This document shows positions 13,101 through 24,648 of a DNA stretch of 64,000 nucleotides, piece after piece. Both the position numbers and the translations under genes were made by a program. The number at the start of each line of letters is the position of its first letter. Position 1 is the stretch's first letter. The notes below the pieces were generated by a model. That model was given only the letters and a program-made list of their open reading frames with translations, did not search any database and had not been told where the DNA came from. Source of the stretch: Heloderma charlesbogerti (Eukaryota; Chordata; Lepidosauria; Squamata; Helodermatidae); NCBI GenBank assembly GCA_026122225.1, contig JANEZZ010002064.1, forward strand, positions 372,001 to 436,000, in the 5' to 3' direction.

Positions 13101-14111
13101 ATGTCAGATTATTTTTGTTGCCTTTGTGCCCTTATCTGCTTAGTTAGTTTTCCAGCCAATACAATATTCCAAAGATAGTTATACCACAGTATCCTTTCCT
13201 CTTCAGTTAGGGTCTTTGGAGAGCATGACTTTCAACACATTGGGAAAGAGGGAGCATCCACATTCTCAAACAGGGCGGATTTGACGCAGCTTCCTTTGGG
13301 TGAGAGAATGGGGTCAGCCCTCCTGTTTTTCCTTCATCCATTGCATTCTGGCCCTTTTTCCTCTTTTATCAGATTTTCCGTACTTCTTGCCATCCAATTC
13401 CTTCCTGCATAAAAGAATGAGTTCTGAGAATGGCAACTGATTTAATACCAAGTTCCTCCCCTCATTCCATTTTAAGATTGCTTGATTTGTAGGGTAATGA
13501 CTTGCAGATTGCTTTTTCTTGAGTAATGTGGGTGCTGTCTCTCATTGTGCTGATTGGCAATTTTAGCTTGTCTGTGCTTTTCAGCATGGATATGAAAAAG
13601 GGCAGTACACTCTGATCTTGCACTTGTATCAGATTGTGGATAGCCGTTGGCTGAGATAGTCATGGGAATAGATTCAGGGAACTCTTAACTTGTTTCAGGC
13701 ATTCACATTGGTACCTTATGTACAAAATATTCATGCACATACATTAGACGGGGATTTCTGGCTCACTTGCAACATGCATGCAGCTGACAAAAGTATGTAT
13801 AGTATGCATTGGTGATATATAGACTGAACCTACTTTGAGTGGCTTTGTCAGTACAATGGTGCTTAGCTGTTTACTGGTTACTCACAAATTCATTGGGTGG
13901 ATTCCTTCAATTCTATCTCATTAATATTTTTGTGTCACTGCAGCATCATTTGCCATGCTGTGTGTGAGAGAGGTTAGTTTAAATAAATCCTAACTCCAGT
14001 CTGCAGATGACGAGGTAGGAAGATGTCTTCATTTGTGTAGCTGATGCTGGAAATACATCATGAACCAGAGGGGTACAGCTAATATGCATAACTGTAGGTG
14101 CATTATGTGTG

Positions 14112-14265
14112 CTGCTGTAGTGGTTAGGAATGCTAGTTATGTATTGGAAATCCCTAGTTCAGATGTTAGCTGAGTAATCATGAAGTCACCTGGTGGTCTT
14201 GTGCATGCCTCTATTTAGCTTTCCATCTGTAATATGGGGATGATAGTAATGGTTTAGTCTTAAAT
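14112..14265 (+). repeat. MIR/CORE-like SINE, sense, diverged
   Basis: The head 'gctgtagtggttaggaatg', the B-box-like 'ccctagttcagatg' and the core end 'ttccatctgtaatatgggga' occur in MIR order. Too diverged for sharp boundaries. Confidence 0.6.
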
Positions 14266-14494
14266 TAGCTTAATACTTTCTTCTTGTACTCAAGTCTTTA
14301 CCCTTACTGTAACCTGCAAACCACATCACTATTGGGATGCAACCACAGAGCCAACACCTCATATGTATGTCATATGTGTCACCCTGAAATGATGTGGAAG
14401 CCATGCCTGAAAGGAAAGGAAAATGCTGTTCTTTCCCTCCTAAAGTACATGCTTGAGGTGTTTCACTTAACTGTTTCTGAGGCTCGTCGTTGAT

Positions 14495-14690
14495 GGTATA
14501 CCTGGCAGCCATTCCAGTTTGTTAACTGTGGGTTGTTTGGGAGTGAGTGAGCATTCTCTCCTCCTTCCTTTGTGCTAAACAACCCAGGGAGGCTGTGTCT
14601 CTGGGTTATTCTCTGTGATGTCTGAACCTGGAACTCTGGTTTGTTGATGGAGAAACAACCCATGGTTTGTTCTGGTGTGAACTGGGTCAT
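14495..14690. repeat. Probable foldback element
   Basis: The sequence 'gtgggttgtttggg' near 14528 and 'aaacaacccaggg' near 14577, and a further 'aaacaacccatgg' near 14653, form inverted motifs similar to those of the foldback elements at 28145 and 39512. Boundaries are uncertain. Confidence 0.4.
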
Positions 14691-14784
14691 AGAACATGCA
14701 AAAGGAAGAAGCAGCCATTCACAGATCTTTTCCCACGTATTTTCAAATCCATATCATATTCACACTTTACATTTGGGGGTATAT

Positions 14785-14880
14785 GCTTGAAGCAGCTTGG
14801 GCTGCAGCTCCCATTGCTGGCTGGGAATGATGGGAACTGTAATCCAACACATCTGGGGGGCACCACGTTGGAGAAGGCTG
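14785..14880. mobile_element. hAT-like palindromic MITE, partial
   Basis: The right half is complete ('gaatgatgggaactgtaatc...gttggagaaggctg'); the left half is shortened ('ctgcagctcccattgctgg'). Same family as 6725-6860. Confidence 0.65.
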
Positions 14881-15822
14881 AGTATGCCTAAAAAGTTGAA
14901 TGTCTAAAGTAGCCCTGGTTGTCCTCCTGTTTTGCAAGTAGCTGATTTGTATTTGTGTGTATTGGCTATAAACAGCTTTGAGGGCCACTGAGCAGCAAGA
15001 AAGTGGCATACAGATGCCATAAATAAGAATAATAGCCTGCATATGCAAAGGCATCCCTTTACATCCGGGTTCTCACTCCCATCTTGGATACTTTACTGGG
15101 GAGCTGGCAAGAGGATTTGTAAATTGTGGCTGTGACGATGTGGATAACGTCCAGTTTAGTTGCATGTAGGTCAATATAAATTACCATCTCATTGCACCAT
15201 CTCTGTACTTCGTGTTATCTACCTAGCTGATCTGCACTTGACACAAATGATGCTTCCTGTCTTTGTGAAGGTCAGGTGATTCACAGGACTGCACATACAC
15301 ATCGGCTTAGAACCCAGAAGACATGTGCATTTGTGATATAGGAGTGTTATGCACGTGATAATGTTGGATATAATATGAGAGCAAGAGTAGCAGGCTACCT
15401 TATGAGGTTGTTATAAAAAGAATTGATCTTCCCTGTGCAGGTGTTGCCTCAATGTGTTCTCAGAATACATGGAGGGAGGGGCAGGACTAGCACATCTGGT
15501 CCCACTGCTCCCTCTAGATGTCCTCAATGAATTCCCAAGTTTGGGCACTTGGGGAAAAGTGCAGCTGTATGAATACTATTCTTATTTATTGGTATCATTG
15601 TTATATTCATACCACTATCTCAGTTTGGTATAATTTTTATAATTCCACTTGCAAACATTTGGATTTATTTACTTGCATTTTTTTTCTTTTTAGTAATCAA
15701 ATTTAAGATTATCAACATCACCAAAAATCACCTTTCTTAGGTCTTGCAGAGGTCTGAACAGTTCAGTTAGACCAGGAAAAGTATTTCCAATTCCTAAATC
15801 CACTAATTTTTCATTTTCACAG

Positions 15823-15878
15823 CTGATCGTTGTAAAGAGGTACAGCAGATCCGAGAGCAGCATCCAAACAAAATTCCG
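15823..15878 (+). CDS. MAP1LC3A: MAP1LC3A coding exon 2 (LC3A residues 14-32)
   Basis: This 56-base exon sits between a polypyrimidine-AG acceptor and a GTGAGT donor. It starts with CT, completing an Ala codon begun in the unseen first exon, then encodes 18 residues, D-R-C-K-E-V-Q-Q-I-R-E-Q-H-P-N-K-I-P. DRCKEVQQIR distinguishes LC3A from LC3B. This is part of the second of the two N-terminal helices that precede the ubiquitin-like fold of Atg8 proteins; those helices help membrane and adaptor binding. Against my recollection of human LC3A the differences are conservative (Asp25 to Glu, Ser29 to Asn). LC3A is conjugated to phosphatidylethanolamine on autophagosome membranes. The next exon lies 15.7 kb downstream and joins in phase 0. 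Confidence 0.95.
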
Positions 15879-16532
15879 GTGAGTACAGGACTTTGTGTGT
15901 GTTTAAATTAACTCCTGTGGAATTTTGAACAGAATTGTTTTGGCCTGTGTGCCATGCTTTTGACCCTGAATATCAACCTGCTAAAGGTGCTCATCTTTCT
16001 CGCACATTGACAGCTCATTCATATATCTTGCTTCTCTTAGAGATTAGATACTTCTTCCAAGGATGCTGTATAGTAGGGCTGTGCACCGCTTTGGTCTGAA
16101 GCCCGAATAACGAGACAAAGCGGGCTGGGACAAAGGTGCCTTGTCGCGATCAGAAGCAGATCAGAATAGCAATGAGGCACCCCCGAGGCAAAGTGGCTTG
16201 TCAACGAGGTGCCTCATCCACCTCAGAGATTCGTAGCTCTTCTTATGTCTTCTGAGCAGCCCAGACAGGCTGTCTCCAAAATGTATCAACTTGTGAAAGA
16301 TCACACGGAGGGGTAGAGGGAAGGGGAACGGAAGAGGAGGCAGAGGTGCCAGATGTATCAATTTGAGAGAGATCCGCCACCGGAAAGGCAGAAGACGAGG
16401 GGGGGGGAGGAGGGGAGGGAGGCAGAGGAGGAGGGAGTGAGCTTTGCTGTGAGTCAGCCTCTGTTTGCTCATTGTGAGAGAGGTGATGTTACTGGAGAGA
16501 AGAGGACTCTGTCTGAATGTTATTTGGCTAGA

Positions 16533-16860
16533 CCAGTGGTTTCTAAAGTGGGGTGCACGCACCCGGGGAGTGCACAAAACCATCAATTGGGGTGCGCGAG
16601 CCGCTTGATAATTGAGCAGCCTCCCACTGCCCTGACGAGCTGCCATTGTGTGCAGTGGTGGCGGTGGCAGCAGCAGGATGGGATGGGAGCCGAGAGGGAA
16701 GCGATGGAATGCGCCATGGCAGCAGCTGGCATCCTGCCAAAGGCAGAGCAGGAAGGAGCTTTAACCCTTCCCACTCTTCTTTGGCAGAATGAAGCTGAGA
16801 AGAAAGTGCATGCTATGCCAGCTATATTAGTCTCTCCCCACCCCACCCTTCTGTAATAGG
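16533..16860 (+). mobile_element. Truncated hAT-like fragment nested in the composite
   Basis: Starts with CAGTGGTTTCTAAAGTGGGG, a typical Charlie-like hAT terminus, followed by CpG-containing sequence. No right terminus was found, so the 3' limit is approximate. Confidence 0.45.
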
Positions 16861-16995
16861 TTTACTGTTGTGTGTTCATTTAAAAATCCAGAAAATTTCA
16901 ATGTAGTTGATTATCTCCCCCCCCCCACACACACACACCCTTTTCAGTTCTCTCTCGACTATTAGTTTACTCTTACTTTGATTCTGTCTAGATTA

Positions 16996-17016
16996 TACAC
17001 ACACACACACACACAT
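16996..17016 (+). repeat. (AC)n microsatellite
   Basis: Ten AC units following 'gattat'; another short CA tract with a C run lies at 16917-16941. Confidence 0.85.
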
Positions 17017-17751
17017 TTCCTTGTCCTTGGCTCCCTTCCACCCCTCCGCTTCTCAATTCCTGTATTCCTTCCCTTTCCGTTTTTGACCTTCCCCCCCCCC
17101 AAAATAAAAAATCAAAAACCTCTTTCTCTTCTGTTAGGATTATCGTTAGCTCCCCTCCCCCTTTGCTTGTAATTTAGTGTTTGCTTTTCTTTTGCTATTG
17201 TGTGTGCTCTGTGTGTGTTTGCTTGTGCTGTGTGGTCAAGCAAATAGTGTGTCAAAGGACTACACACAGTCCACATTTCCAAAAACAGTGGGCAAAGGAC
17301 TACACATCAACAGCTATTATTTAAATAATATAATACTACACTGTGTGTTGCAAAGCAAGCAAGCCCAATTTGAGGCATCTTCAGGTCTTGGCAGGGGCAG
17401 AGGTGGGCGAGGTGCTGCTGTGCCCTCCTGGCAGAGTTGATGGGTTGCTTCCTGCCTCTGTCAGTCCAGCAGAGAACTGTCATTGCTCTTCCTTCGAATC
17501 AGTGTGCCCACCTGGCAGGGTTGGTGTCTTTGTTTGCTTCCTGCCTACCAGCCGGGGTTTTCCCAGGCAATTCAGCCAAAGAGACCCTGAGGTTATTGAC
17601 TGTGAATAGGTAAGTAGTACTAGGGAAAAGGGGTTATTTGCACTTCAAAGAAACCTACAGCAGAGTTTAGGGATAGTGACCTCCTCACTGCTTCACCACC
17701 TAAATTGATTATCCCTTTATGAACTTTGGTTTGAGTTTCTGAGAACAGCAC

Positions 17752-18045
17752 ATTTCACCTGTGCCTAGCACAAAAACTCTTGGGCCAAACTGTCTGATAT
17801 TTGCCAGGTGGCATGCCCTTCAGGGCTGTGCATTCACCAACTTTCATGCACTTCTGTGCAACCAGTGAAAAGTTATATCTCTTTGCTTTGAGAGATTTCC
17901 CTGAAAAAAAATCAAATTTCACCTGCGCCTTGTACAAAAACTAGTGGCCCAAACTGTCTGGCAGGTGGGATGCCCTCGGGGGGGGGGGAGAGTTCCCCAA
18001 ATTTCATATTTTATCATGAAAACTAAAAAAGTTACGGCCATTTGT
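17752..18045 (+). repeat. Diverged tandem duplication inside the hAT composite
   Basis: The motif 'catttcacctgtgcct...caaaaactcttgggcc', 'aaactgtctg', 'ggtggcatgccct' at 17752-17822 recurs at 17916-17980 as 'aatttcacctgcgcct...caaaaactagtggccc', 'aaactgtctg', 'ggtgggatgccct'. Period is about 163 bases. Confidence 0.75.
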
Positions 18046-19952
18046 ATTTTCCCATGCAAGTCAATGGGAAAACACGAAAAACGAGTGATTTGGATATCTG
18101 AATCTCACTTTGGATTTAGATCTGAGTTGAAACGGATGGGATCCGAATCGGTCCGAGGTGAAGCGGGGCCGCTTTGGAAGGTCCAAAGCGGCATCCAAAG
18201 CGAAGTGGGGGGGGGTCCATGCCCAGTCCTACTGTATCGGTATCCAGCAGCAGGGGTGGGCAAAATTCAGGGTTGCAGGATCTTCTTTATTTTTTATTAG
18301 AACCCCAAGGTCCACCAACTGGAGCTTGGTGCAAAAGATACACATTTATAATTAAAGAATGTTGAGCCCGGGAATGTGTTTTGCGTACCAGAATTGAACA
18401 GACCCCTCAGTCCTTCCTCACAAAAATTCATTCCTGGTTACTCGAAGCTTTCTTCTCCTTTTCAGAAGTATAGCTTAGGGCATTGGGGTGGGGGGAGAGG
18501 GAATCATATTGTTGCCACTTCCAGTAAACAATGGGGAGTCAGAAATTCTTGCCGATTTACTGCAGATCACTCAGATCTACCAGTAGATCCAGAACTTCCT
18601 TCTGTCCATCCCTGCCTGATAGTACATGTCTGAGAGAATGTATGCAACACTTTTCTTGTTGTTTTCTTCTAATCTTTAGAGGCCTCTATTAACATTCTCA
18701 GGATTCACAGCAGGGCCGGTTTCAGGTACTTTTGAGTCCTTGGGAGAAGCTGAATTGACTTGAAGGGGTCATGGTCACTGGGGAATGGTAGTGAAGAGGA
18801 TGGAGGTCTGGCGAGGTCATGACATATGCTATCTCTTATCTGGCCATGCTTCATGCCAAGTAAAAAAAAGATGAAAGTGCTGTTTTTGGGTGGGCTCCTA
18901 AATGTCACTAGGCCCGTCGAAGTGCTCAGCCTTGCTGATTGCAAGCATTAGCTATGATTCCTAACCCACAAGGGCAATAAAAAGAAACAGTTGTGTTTTA
19001 TTACAGAAACTGAACAGAAATGTTATTTACTTCCCACATCACTTATAGCTCCCGTCCTATTCTCATCCCATCATATTAAACTCTCTATTTGGTTTTTTCC
19101 CTTTCAAAATATTTCTTTGGGGCCAGAGTTCTCATTACACTTTAAATCATGCATCTCCTTGCTGAGTTATAACCATGAAGATCTCATGGCATTGACCTGG
19201 AATTAATCATGCAAATGCCAAAGAGAAATTGGTGTGTCTCTGGGAGATGGTTATCTCAAAGCACAAACATTATTAACAGCTCCTTCGGCTGTGCTAGAGC
19301 AGCAAGTAATCTGCCTTACCAAAGGGCAAACCAGAGAGTCTAAAGCGGAGAGCACTAGCTTCGCATGGCAGAGGCGTTCCAAGAAATGATCCTCTAAACT
19401 TTTTTTGTTTTAATAATGTGATCATATTTCCTCCTTCCCCAGTTTTGTTTTGTCCCTAGCTGAAATGACGCTGTCATCTGGACATTGCATTATAATTCTA
19501 TGTATCAACTACGGTTCGTGGAGCCAATTAAATAACAGTAGTACTGTGAATTCCTCTGCTGCTTTCTTACATCTTCCTTGGCTCCACATTTGATGCAGCA
19601 GTTATCTTATACAGTTGTTTCCTGCAGTAAAGTATTGTGGACATGTGTATCTGTTGTTAGTGTCAGGCTAATTGGAAAATCATCTGGGGGGGGCCATAAT
19701 TCTCCACAACTCTTGAACAGCACGTTCTACAGCAAGGGGCTCCTGCATTTACTTCACATCTCCACATTTCCCTGATTGCATCTCCTTCCTCTTGTTCCAT
19801 TCACTTTTATGGAGCAAAGTGCTGTAAAAGTTACAGTGCTGTAACTGAGAGCTTGCTTGAATTGGAGTGTGGAAGTCTGCCCGCCCCCGCCCCAGGCATA
19901 TAATAGTATTCAGGGAGGCAAGAGTGGCCTAAAGCAGCAAAATAGTTTAGTT

Positions 19953-20345
19953 GATTTTATTTATTTATTTATTTGTTTGTTTATTAAATTTCTTAATCGC
20001 CCATCTGGCCGGTCAGCCGGCCACTCTGGACAATGTACAATAATACAACAGTTTAAAACAAAAAAAAATTCACATTAAAACATAGTATTTCTAAAAATAC
20101 CCTAACCCACCCCAAATGCCTGCCTGAACCATGTTTTTAATGCGTTGCAGAAGCTCATTAAAAAGAGGGCATGGCAGAGTTCCCTAGGGAGGGAGTTCCA
20201 CAGAGTGGGGGCCACCACAGAGAAGGCTCCCTCCCTTGTCCTCACCAGCCTAGCTGTCCTGGCTTATGGGACAGAGCGAAGGCCATCCAAGGCTGATCTT
20301 GTTAAGCGGCCTGTCTGGTGTTGCTGGAGGCGCTCTTTGAGATCT
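19953..20345 (-). mobile_element. L2/CR1-type LINE 3' end, antisense, 5'-truncated
   Basis: The minus strand closely matches the 3' end of the longer copy at 59349-60770: 'gccatccgaggctgat'-type sequence, the 'agagaaggctccctccctt' region, 'tccctagggagggagttcc', and a terminal 'ggcgattaagaaatttaat' with AAAT repeats. Similarity stops at about 20345, giving a 390 bp truncated insertion. Confidence 0.85.
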
Positions 20346-20590
20346 TGCCCATGTGCAGCCACTCTCATTGTCAAGTCAACCCTGTTTTTAGGATAATCGT
20401 GGGCTATTAAAAGCTTCATATGCTCTGCTTACGGCTTTCTTTCATCTGTATCGCACATAGCTTTGTCTGAGACAGCAATTGTGGAAGAATGTACAGAATG
20501 AACAGATTAAATTCTGATTGGAAATTCCTGTTAACTAATTTGATGATCTCCTGATAGGCTAACGAAAGTCACACATCCTTGGGATGGAAC

Positions 20591-21547
20591 TAGGGATGGT
20601 GGAGAATTCCGCCACGGATTTCAGTGAGGCCGAATGCACTGGCATTCGGCCCCCCGAAATCTGTTGAAGAACGGCCTCTCACCCCCCCGCCCCCCCCCGC
20701 GGATTCCCCCCAGGACGAAGCTTACCTGGGGCAGATGTTCCGGACGGCAGCGGCTTTGGTGGCGGCGGCAGCTAGTCTTTCGACCGGCTGCTACAGCCAC
20801 CATTCGCATCCTGGTCTTTGCCGTGATAGGCTACGTAAGTATTTACGTAGCCTATCATGGCAAGCCAAGCAAAAAAAACCCCCAGCGTACGTAAATGGTG
20901 GCGGCTACGGTGGCCACCATTTGCGTTCCCTATTTTTCGCCATTTTAGCCTATGTAAATAAAATAGGGAAGCTATTACGGCGAAAATAAAGGGGAACGCA
21001 AATAGCGTAGTGGGCGCCATTTGTGTTCCTTATTTTTCGCCGTTTTAGCCTACATAAATATTTATGTAAGCTATTACGGTGAAGAAGAAAAAAGGAACGC
21101 AAATAGCGCCCGCTATGCGTTCCCCTTTATTTTTGCCGTAATAGCTTCCCTATTTTATTTACGTAGGCTAAAATGGCGAAAAATAGGGAACGCAAATGGC
21201 AGCCGCCATAGCCGCCACCATTTGCGTACACTTTTTTTTTTTGCTTGGCTTGCCGTGATAGGCTATGTAAATACTTACGTAGCCTATCACAGCAGCCTGG
21301 TTGGATGCAAATGGCGGCCGCCATTTGCGTCCACACCAGCCAGTCCGCGGCTGGAACTCCGGCTGTGGACGGCCCTTGCCGGCTGCTCTGTGGAGCCACT
21401 GCGGAGCAGAGCTGGCCGGGCAGGATTCCGGGGGGGAGGATTGGATCGCCTCCCCCCTGTTGAGGATTCTGGCGGGAGGGACGGAGTGCTTCCCCCCCAC
21501 ACCGCAAATCAATCCGTGAAAAGGTAAGTGACTTTCGTACATCCCTA
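20591..21547 (+). mobile_element. 957 bp hAT foldback element, copy 1
   Basis: Ends TAGGGATG and CATCCCTA are flanked by identical 8 bp duplications GATGGAAC (20583-20590 and 21548-21555), placing it in the hAT superfamily. No transposase is encoded. The interior is a series of nested palindromes: 'ggctacgtaagtatttacg' hairpins, 'aaatggcggccgccattt' hairpins, and a long central inverted repeat (about 20905-21235). GC-rich, CpG-rich arms lie at both ends ('gaggccgaatgcactgg' left; 'caatccgtgaaaaggtaag' right). The several ORFs across it are by-products of the symmetry. Confidence 0.9.
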
Positions 21548-22468
21548 GATGGAACAGAAAAACGTTTCAGAGATGGCTTGCAGATAGGGGAAGAATAGAG
21601 AAGTTCTGTCAGAGCAGCTGGTTGCTGTTTTCGTTAAAACCTGAATTGGGAGTTTAAAATTGGCATGACACCCCCTGCTCTCAAAAGAACAGTCTTTCCT
21701 TTTATTGAGCAATTGGGACCTAAACCTTGGTACCTTACAGCCAGTTGACAGCTGTAGCAATCTTAGATTCCTTCTGCTCTGGTTTAGCGAAATGTAACAG
21801 TAACTAAGTTATCAGCATATTGTTCCCCGGAATTATATCTAAATTGAATACTTGAAAGTCATACTGTTGTCTCTAGATTTGCTTTTTTTTCTCATCCAAC
21901 CTCCTGAGAAACTGACTTCCATATAAATAAGTAGTCATTGTTATATCGGTAACGGATGATCAAGGGTCTTAGAACCATTTGTGGCATTCTGGAGAAGCTG
22001 TGCAAGAACAGGTAAATCTACCTAAATATGATGTGGGTAAGGGGGAGAGCTCAACGTGAGACTGCCATTTTCAGCTGCTGCTCCATCATGTGTTCATATC
22101 TAAGTTCTGCTCTTAAGTGCCAAGTGTCATGCATTAGCAAGTTGGGCCAAAATCAAAAGCTGAATCCAAGAAACCTGACATTTGCATCTGAAAGAGACGT
22201 GAATGGAGGAAGACAAGGCAAAAGAAGTTGGGGGAAGTATTTCCTCATTATAGTTCAGGCATTGTTCTTACTGTGCTACACCTCAAAAGAAAAATAATCA
22301 GCAGCAAGGAGTGAAACTCAACTTCAACATTTAAACACGTTTCCAGGTCTCACCCATTAGGGGTCGGGGTGGGGAGATGCAAGTTCCGTCCCGTGGAATT
22401 CCTGTTCATCCCTCTTACTAGTGTCTGAGGAAGGATATGGGAGCAGGAGGGTGGCATAATGTTTACGT

Positions 22469-22613
22469 CAGCCTTAACGCAACCTGGTGTCCTCCATTGG
22501 TACTGAACTGCAACTCCCATCACCCCCAGCCAGCGTGGCCCATGGGCTTGCTGGCTGAGGATGAAGGGAGTTGTAGTCCAGTTCATCTGGAGGGCATCCG
22601 ATTGGAGAAGGCC
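22469..22613. mobile_element. hAT-like palindromic MITE copy
   Basis: Left arm 'cagccttaacgcaacctgg...ctgcaactcccatca' pairs with 'gatgaagggagttgtagtcc...gattggagaaggcc'. Same family as 6725-6860; target duplication not discernible. Confidence 0.75.
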
Positions 22614-22769
22614 AATTTTGGCTGGTCAATCTGGTAAGCAACTCACAATCTCCATACCAGCGCTGGACAGGAAAATGTAAAGGACCACCGCCACACGAGA
22701 ATGATTTTTGCTGGCCTTCATATGAGTGACTTCACCAAATATGCTCATATATTTTCAGGATTTCAGAGA

Positions 22770-22816
22770 GCGTTATTGTTTGGGTGGATTAGAAATGCAA
22801 TAAATGAATAAATTAT
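22770..22816 (+). repeat. L2-type LINE 3' tail remnant
   Basis: The motif 'cagagagcgttattgtttgg' followed by 'gaaatgcaataaatgaataa' matches the tail of other L2-like fragments in the window. Confidence 0.55.
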
Positions 22817-22949
22817 CCTTGCAGTGAGTCCTAAGGGCTAGGAATTCATTTCGATGATTTTTTTTTTAAGGGAGATTCTCTATACACTAAACATTGTTTC
22901 AAACAAAGCTAGCACAATTCCAGATGGGTGGCAACATCAAGTCTGCTCT

Positions 22950-23130
22950 GCCCCACCGTGAAGCTGGGGGGTGCTACTTCAGAAGCAGCCCTTTAAATCC
23001 CAGATGGCACCCCGGCTGCTGAACGCTCTCCCTAGACATGTTTGCTTGGTGCCACCACTGGTAGCGTTTTGTCACCGGGCCAAGTCTGCCTTCTTTGCCT
23101 GAATTTTTAACAGTGTTTTAAGATCTTTGC
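22950..23130 (+). mobile_element. Possible LINE ORF2 C-terminal remnant
   Basis: The sequence 'cggctgctgaacgctctccct' and 'gtcaccgggccaagtctgcc' fits the end of a CR1/L2-type ORF2. Heavily decayed; assignment uncertain. Confidence 0.35.
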
Positions 23131-23144
23131 TGTGACTTCTTTTA

Positions 23145-23392
23145 TCTTTAAAAGAGGATTAGCTAAATTCATGGAGGCTAAGGCTGTCAATGGCTACGAG
23201 TCATGGTGGCTATATGCTACCTCCAGAATGAGAGGCAGCATGCCTCTGAATACCAGGGGAGCGCTATTGCTGTCGTGTCTTGCTTCCCACAGCCATCTGG
23301 TTGGCCATTGTGATAAACAGGATGGAGACTTACATAGGCCTTTGGAGCCCTGATCCAGCAGGGCTCTTATTATGTTCTTGTTTTGTGATTTA
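23145..23392 (+). mobile_element. CR1-type LINE 3' end, sense
   Basis: 'aagaggattagctaaattca', 'tggaggctaaggctgtcaat', 'ctgatccagcagggctctta' and 'ttatgttctt' are the standard 3' terminal sequence of reptile CR1. The complementary form of the same sequence appears at 38686-39030. Confidence 0.8.
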
Positions 23393-24477
23393 AAAAACAA
23401 AAAACAAAACCCAAACCTTTTATTGATAGCGTTAAGGTGCTCTACTTGAAAAGTGAGGTATAAGTTTCTTTAATTTTATTTAATTCCTTCAGTGACTGGG
23501 CAGAATCCTTTTTTTTCTTCCAGCTGTCTTCCCTACCTGTCCCTCACTAGCTGTCTCCTGCCTGCACTGATCTCTGTACATGCTGGGGCAGTCCTAATTT
23601 TATTACCACATGGGGTTTGCTTGTATATAATCTGGTCCGTCAGCTGTTTGATTTGAAATGGAGCAGGGACATCTTCTGCTGCCTAGAGTGAGCCAAGTTC
23701 TGCTTTAATGACCAGTTGACTAAAAATAATACTTCTGGACCCCGGACCCCCTCTGCCTCTTTGTAACATCTTTGTCACCAGCACAGTGAAATTCTTCAGC
23801 TACTTTAGGGGAGTTAAAGAGTTTGACTTAGTAGCTGGGCTGTGTGTACTCTGCTTAAAACAACAACACATTTCTGCACCAAGAAAAGGAGTTGAATTCT
23901 GCTTCCTATGCATATTAAACCAATCTGTGTTATAATTTTTATTTTTATACAATTCCACTTCCACTAGTCATGGAGAAGCTGCAGGGAGTTATGTGGTACC
24001 TTGAAGCCCCATTTGTAGTGCTAACAAGTGGAAATCCTATTTTGCCTCCCCTTTAGTTACTGAAATTTCTTTAGGCAGTGACCCAGCCTTGTATTTAAGC
24101 ACTCGCCTGGTAACCATAGGTGACACGGTATTCCAGGCAGGCAAGTGCATGGAATTCCATATAGATGAGTATGCCAGCACCCAGCATAGAAAACAAGTGG
24201 GCTTCAAGGAGAGGGAAGCTGCTGCATCCTATGCATCCAGCACTGAAATGCAGTGAGTTGCTCAAGGAAGAATGGAGTGCTCCTCCCTCCCTTCTCTGCA
24301 AACCTCCAGCAGGCTAGTAAAATACTTTGCAGATTGGAAACTCTTGTGGGTTTATTTACAGAGGTGCATTGAACACATACTCACAAGACAGAAAGGCAGA
24401 AAATGTGTTCCTTTTCTTTTTTAAGATGGAACCAGGATTCTGCTGAATTTTGTGCCCAGTCCCAAATTCTTCAACTT

Positions 24478-24648
24478 GGGCAGTATCCAGCACTCTTATG
24501 CCATTGACAAAGTGCTAGCGTAAGCAGCCTCTAACACAATACCAATACCGTATGCTGGCATGATGGGTTTCCCCAGAAAACCTGTCAACGGCTACCCTGA
24601 TGGCATAAGCAGAGTGGCACTACTGGATACTGCCCTTTCCATAGTGTT
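24478..24648. mobile_element. Foldback MITE ('gggcagtatccag' ends)
   Basis: GGGCAGTATCCAG at the left and CTGGATACTGCCC at the right are exact inverted repeats. Inner parts ('actcttatgccat' and 'atggcataagcagagt') continue the symmetry imperfectly. No convincing target duplication seen. Confidence 0.7.

Larger units (their letters stand above)
1..15822 (+). other. MAP1LC3A: MAP1LC3A intron 1 (3' part; 5' end outside window)
   Basis: This is the sequence upstream of the first visible MAP1LC3A coding exon, ending in a pyrimidine-rich tract and the AG acceptor at 15821-15822. I looked for the expected first coding exon (13 codons beginning Met-Pro-Ser and ending in Phe plus a G) and did not find it, nor any CpG-rich promoter-like block, so the intron is over 15.8 kb. 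Recognised repeats inside are listed separately. Between them (1-1889, 4300-5380, 6870-8410, 8670-9750, 10440-14110, 15040-15800) I see no conserved exon. The AT-rich stretch 12780-13200 could be an old LINE fragment but I could not classify it. Confidence 0.7.
16074..18231. mobile_element. 2.16 kb hAT-like composite nonautonomous element
   Basis: The left end TAGGGCTGTGCA and the right end TGCCCAGTCCTA are imperfect inverted repeats. The flanks CTGTATAG (16066-16073) and CTGTATCG (18232-18239) match at 7 of 8 bases, as expected of a hAT target duplication. The interior has no transposase that I can recognise. It includes a purine-rich tract, a second hAT-like left end at about 16533 (CAGTGGTTTCTAAAGTGG) without a matching right end, CA repeats, and a diverged tandem repeat (17752-18045). 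Subterminal blocks rich in 'aaagcgg' and 'ccgaa' lie near both ends. One composite is the simplest reading, but it could be two adjacent elements. Confidence 0.65.

Noticed and set aside
16353..16856. A 167-residue frame rich in Glu/Gly
   Set aside because: It spans a purine-rich tract and a hAT fragment within the composite element; there is no domain and no splice context.
20591..21547. Many overlapping open frames of 70-168 residues on both strands
   Set aside because: They are mirror images produced by the nested palindromes of the hAT foldback and have no conserved domain.
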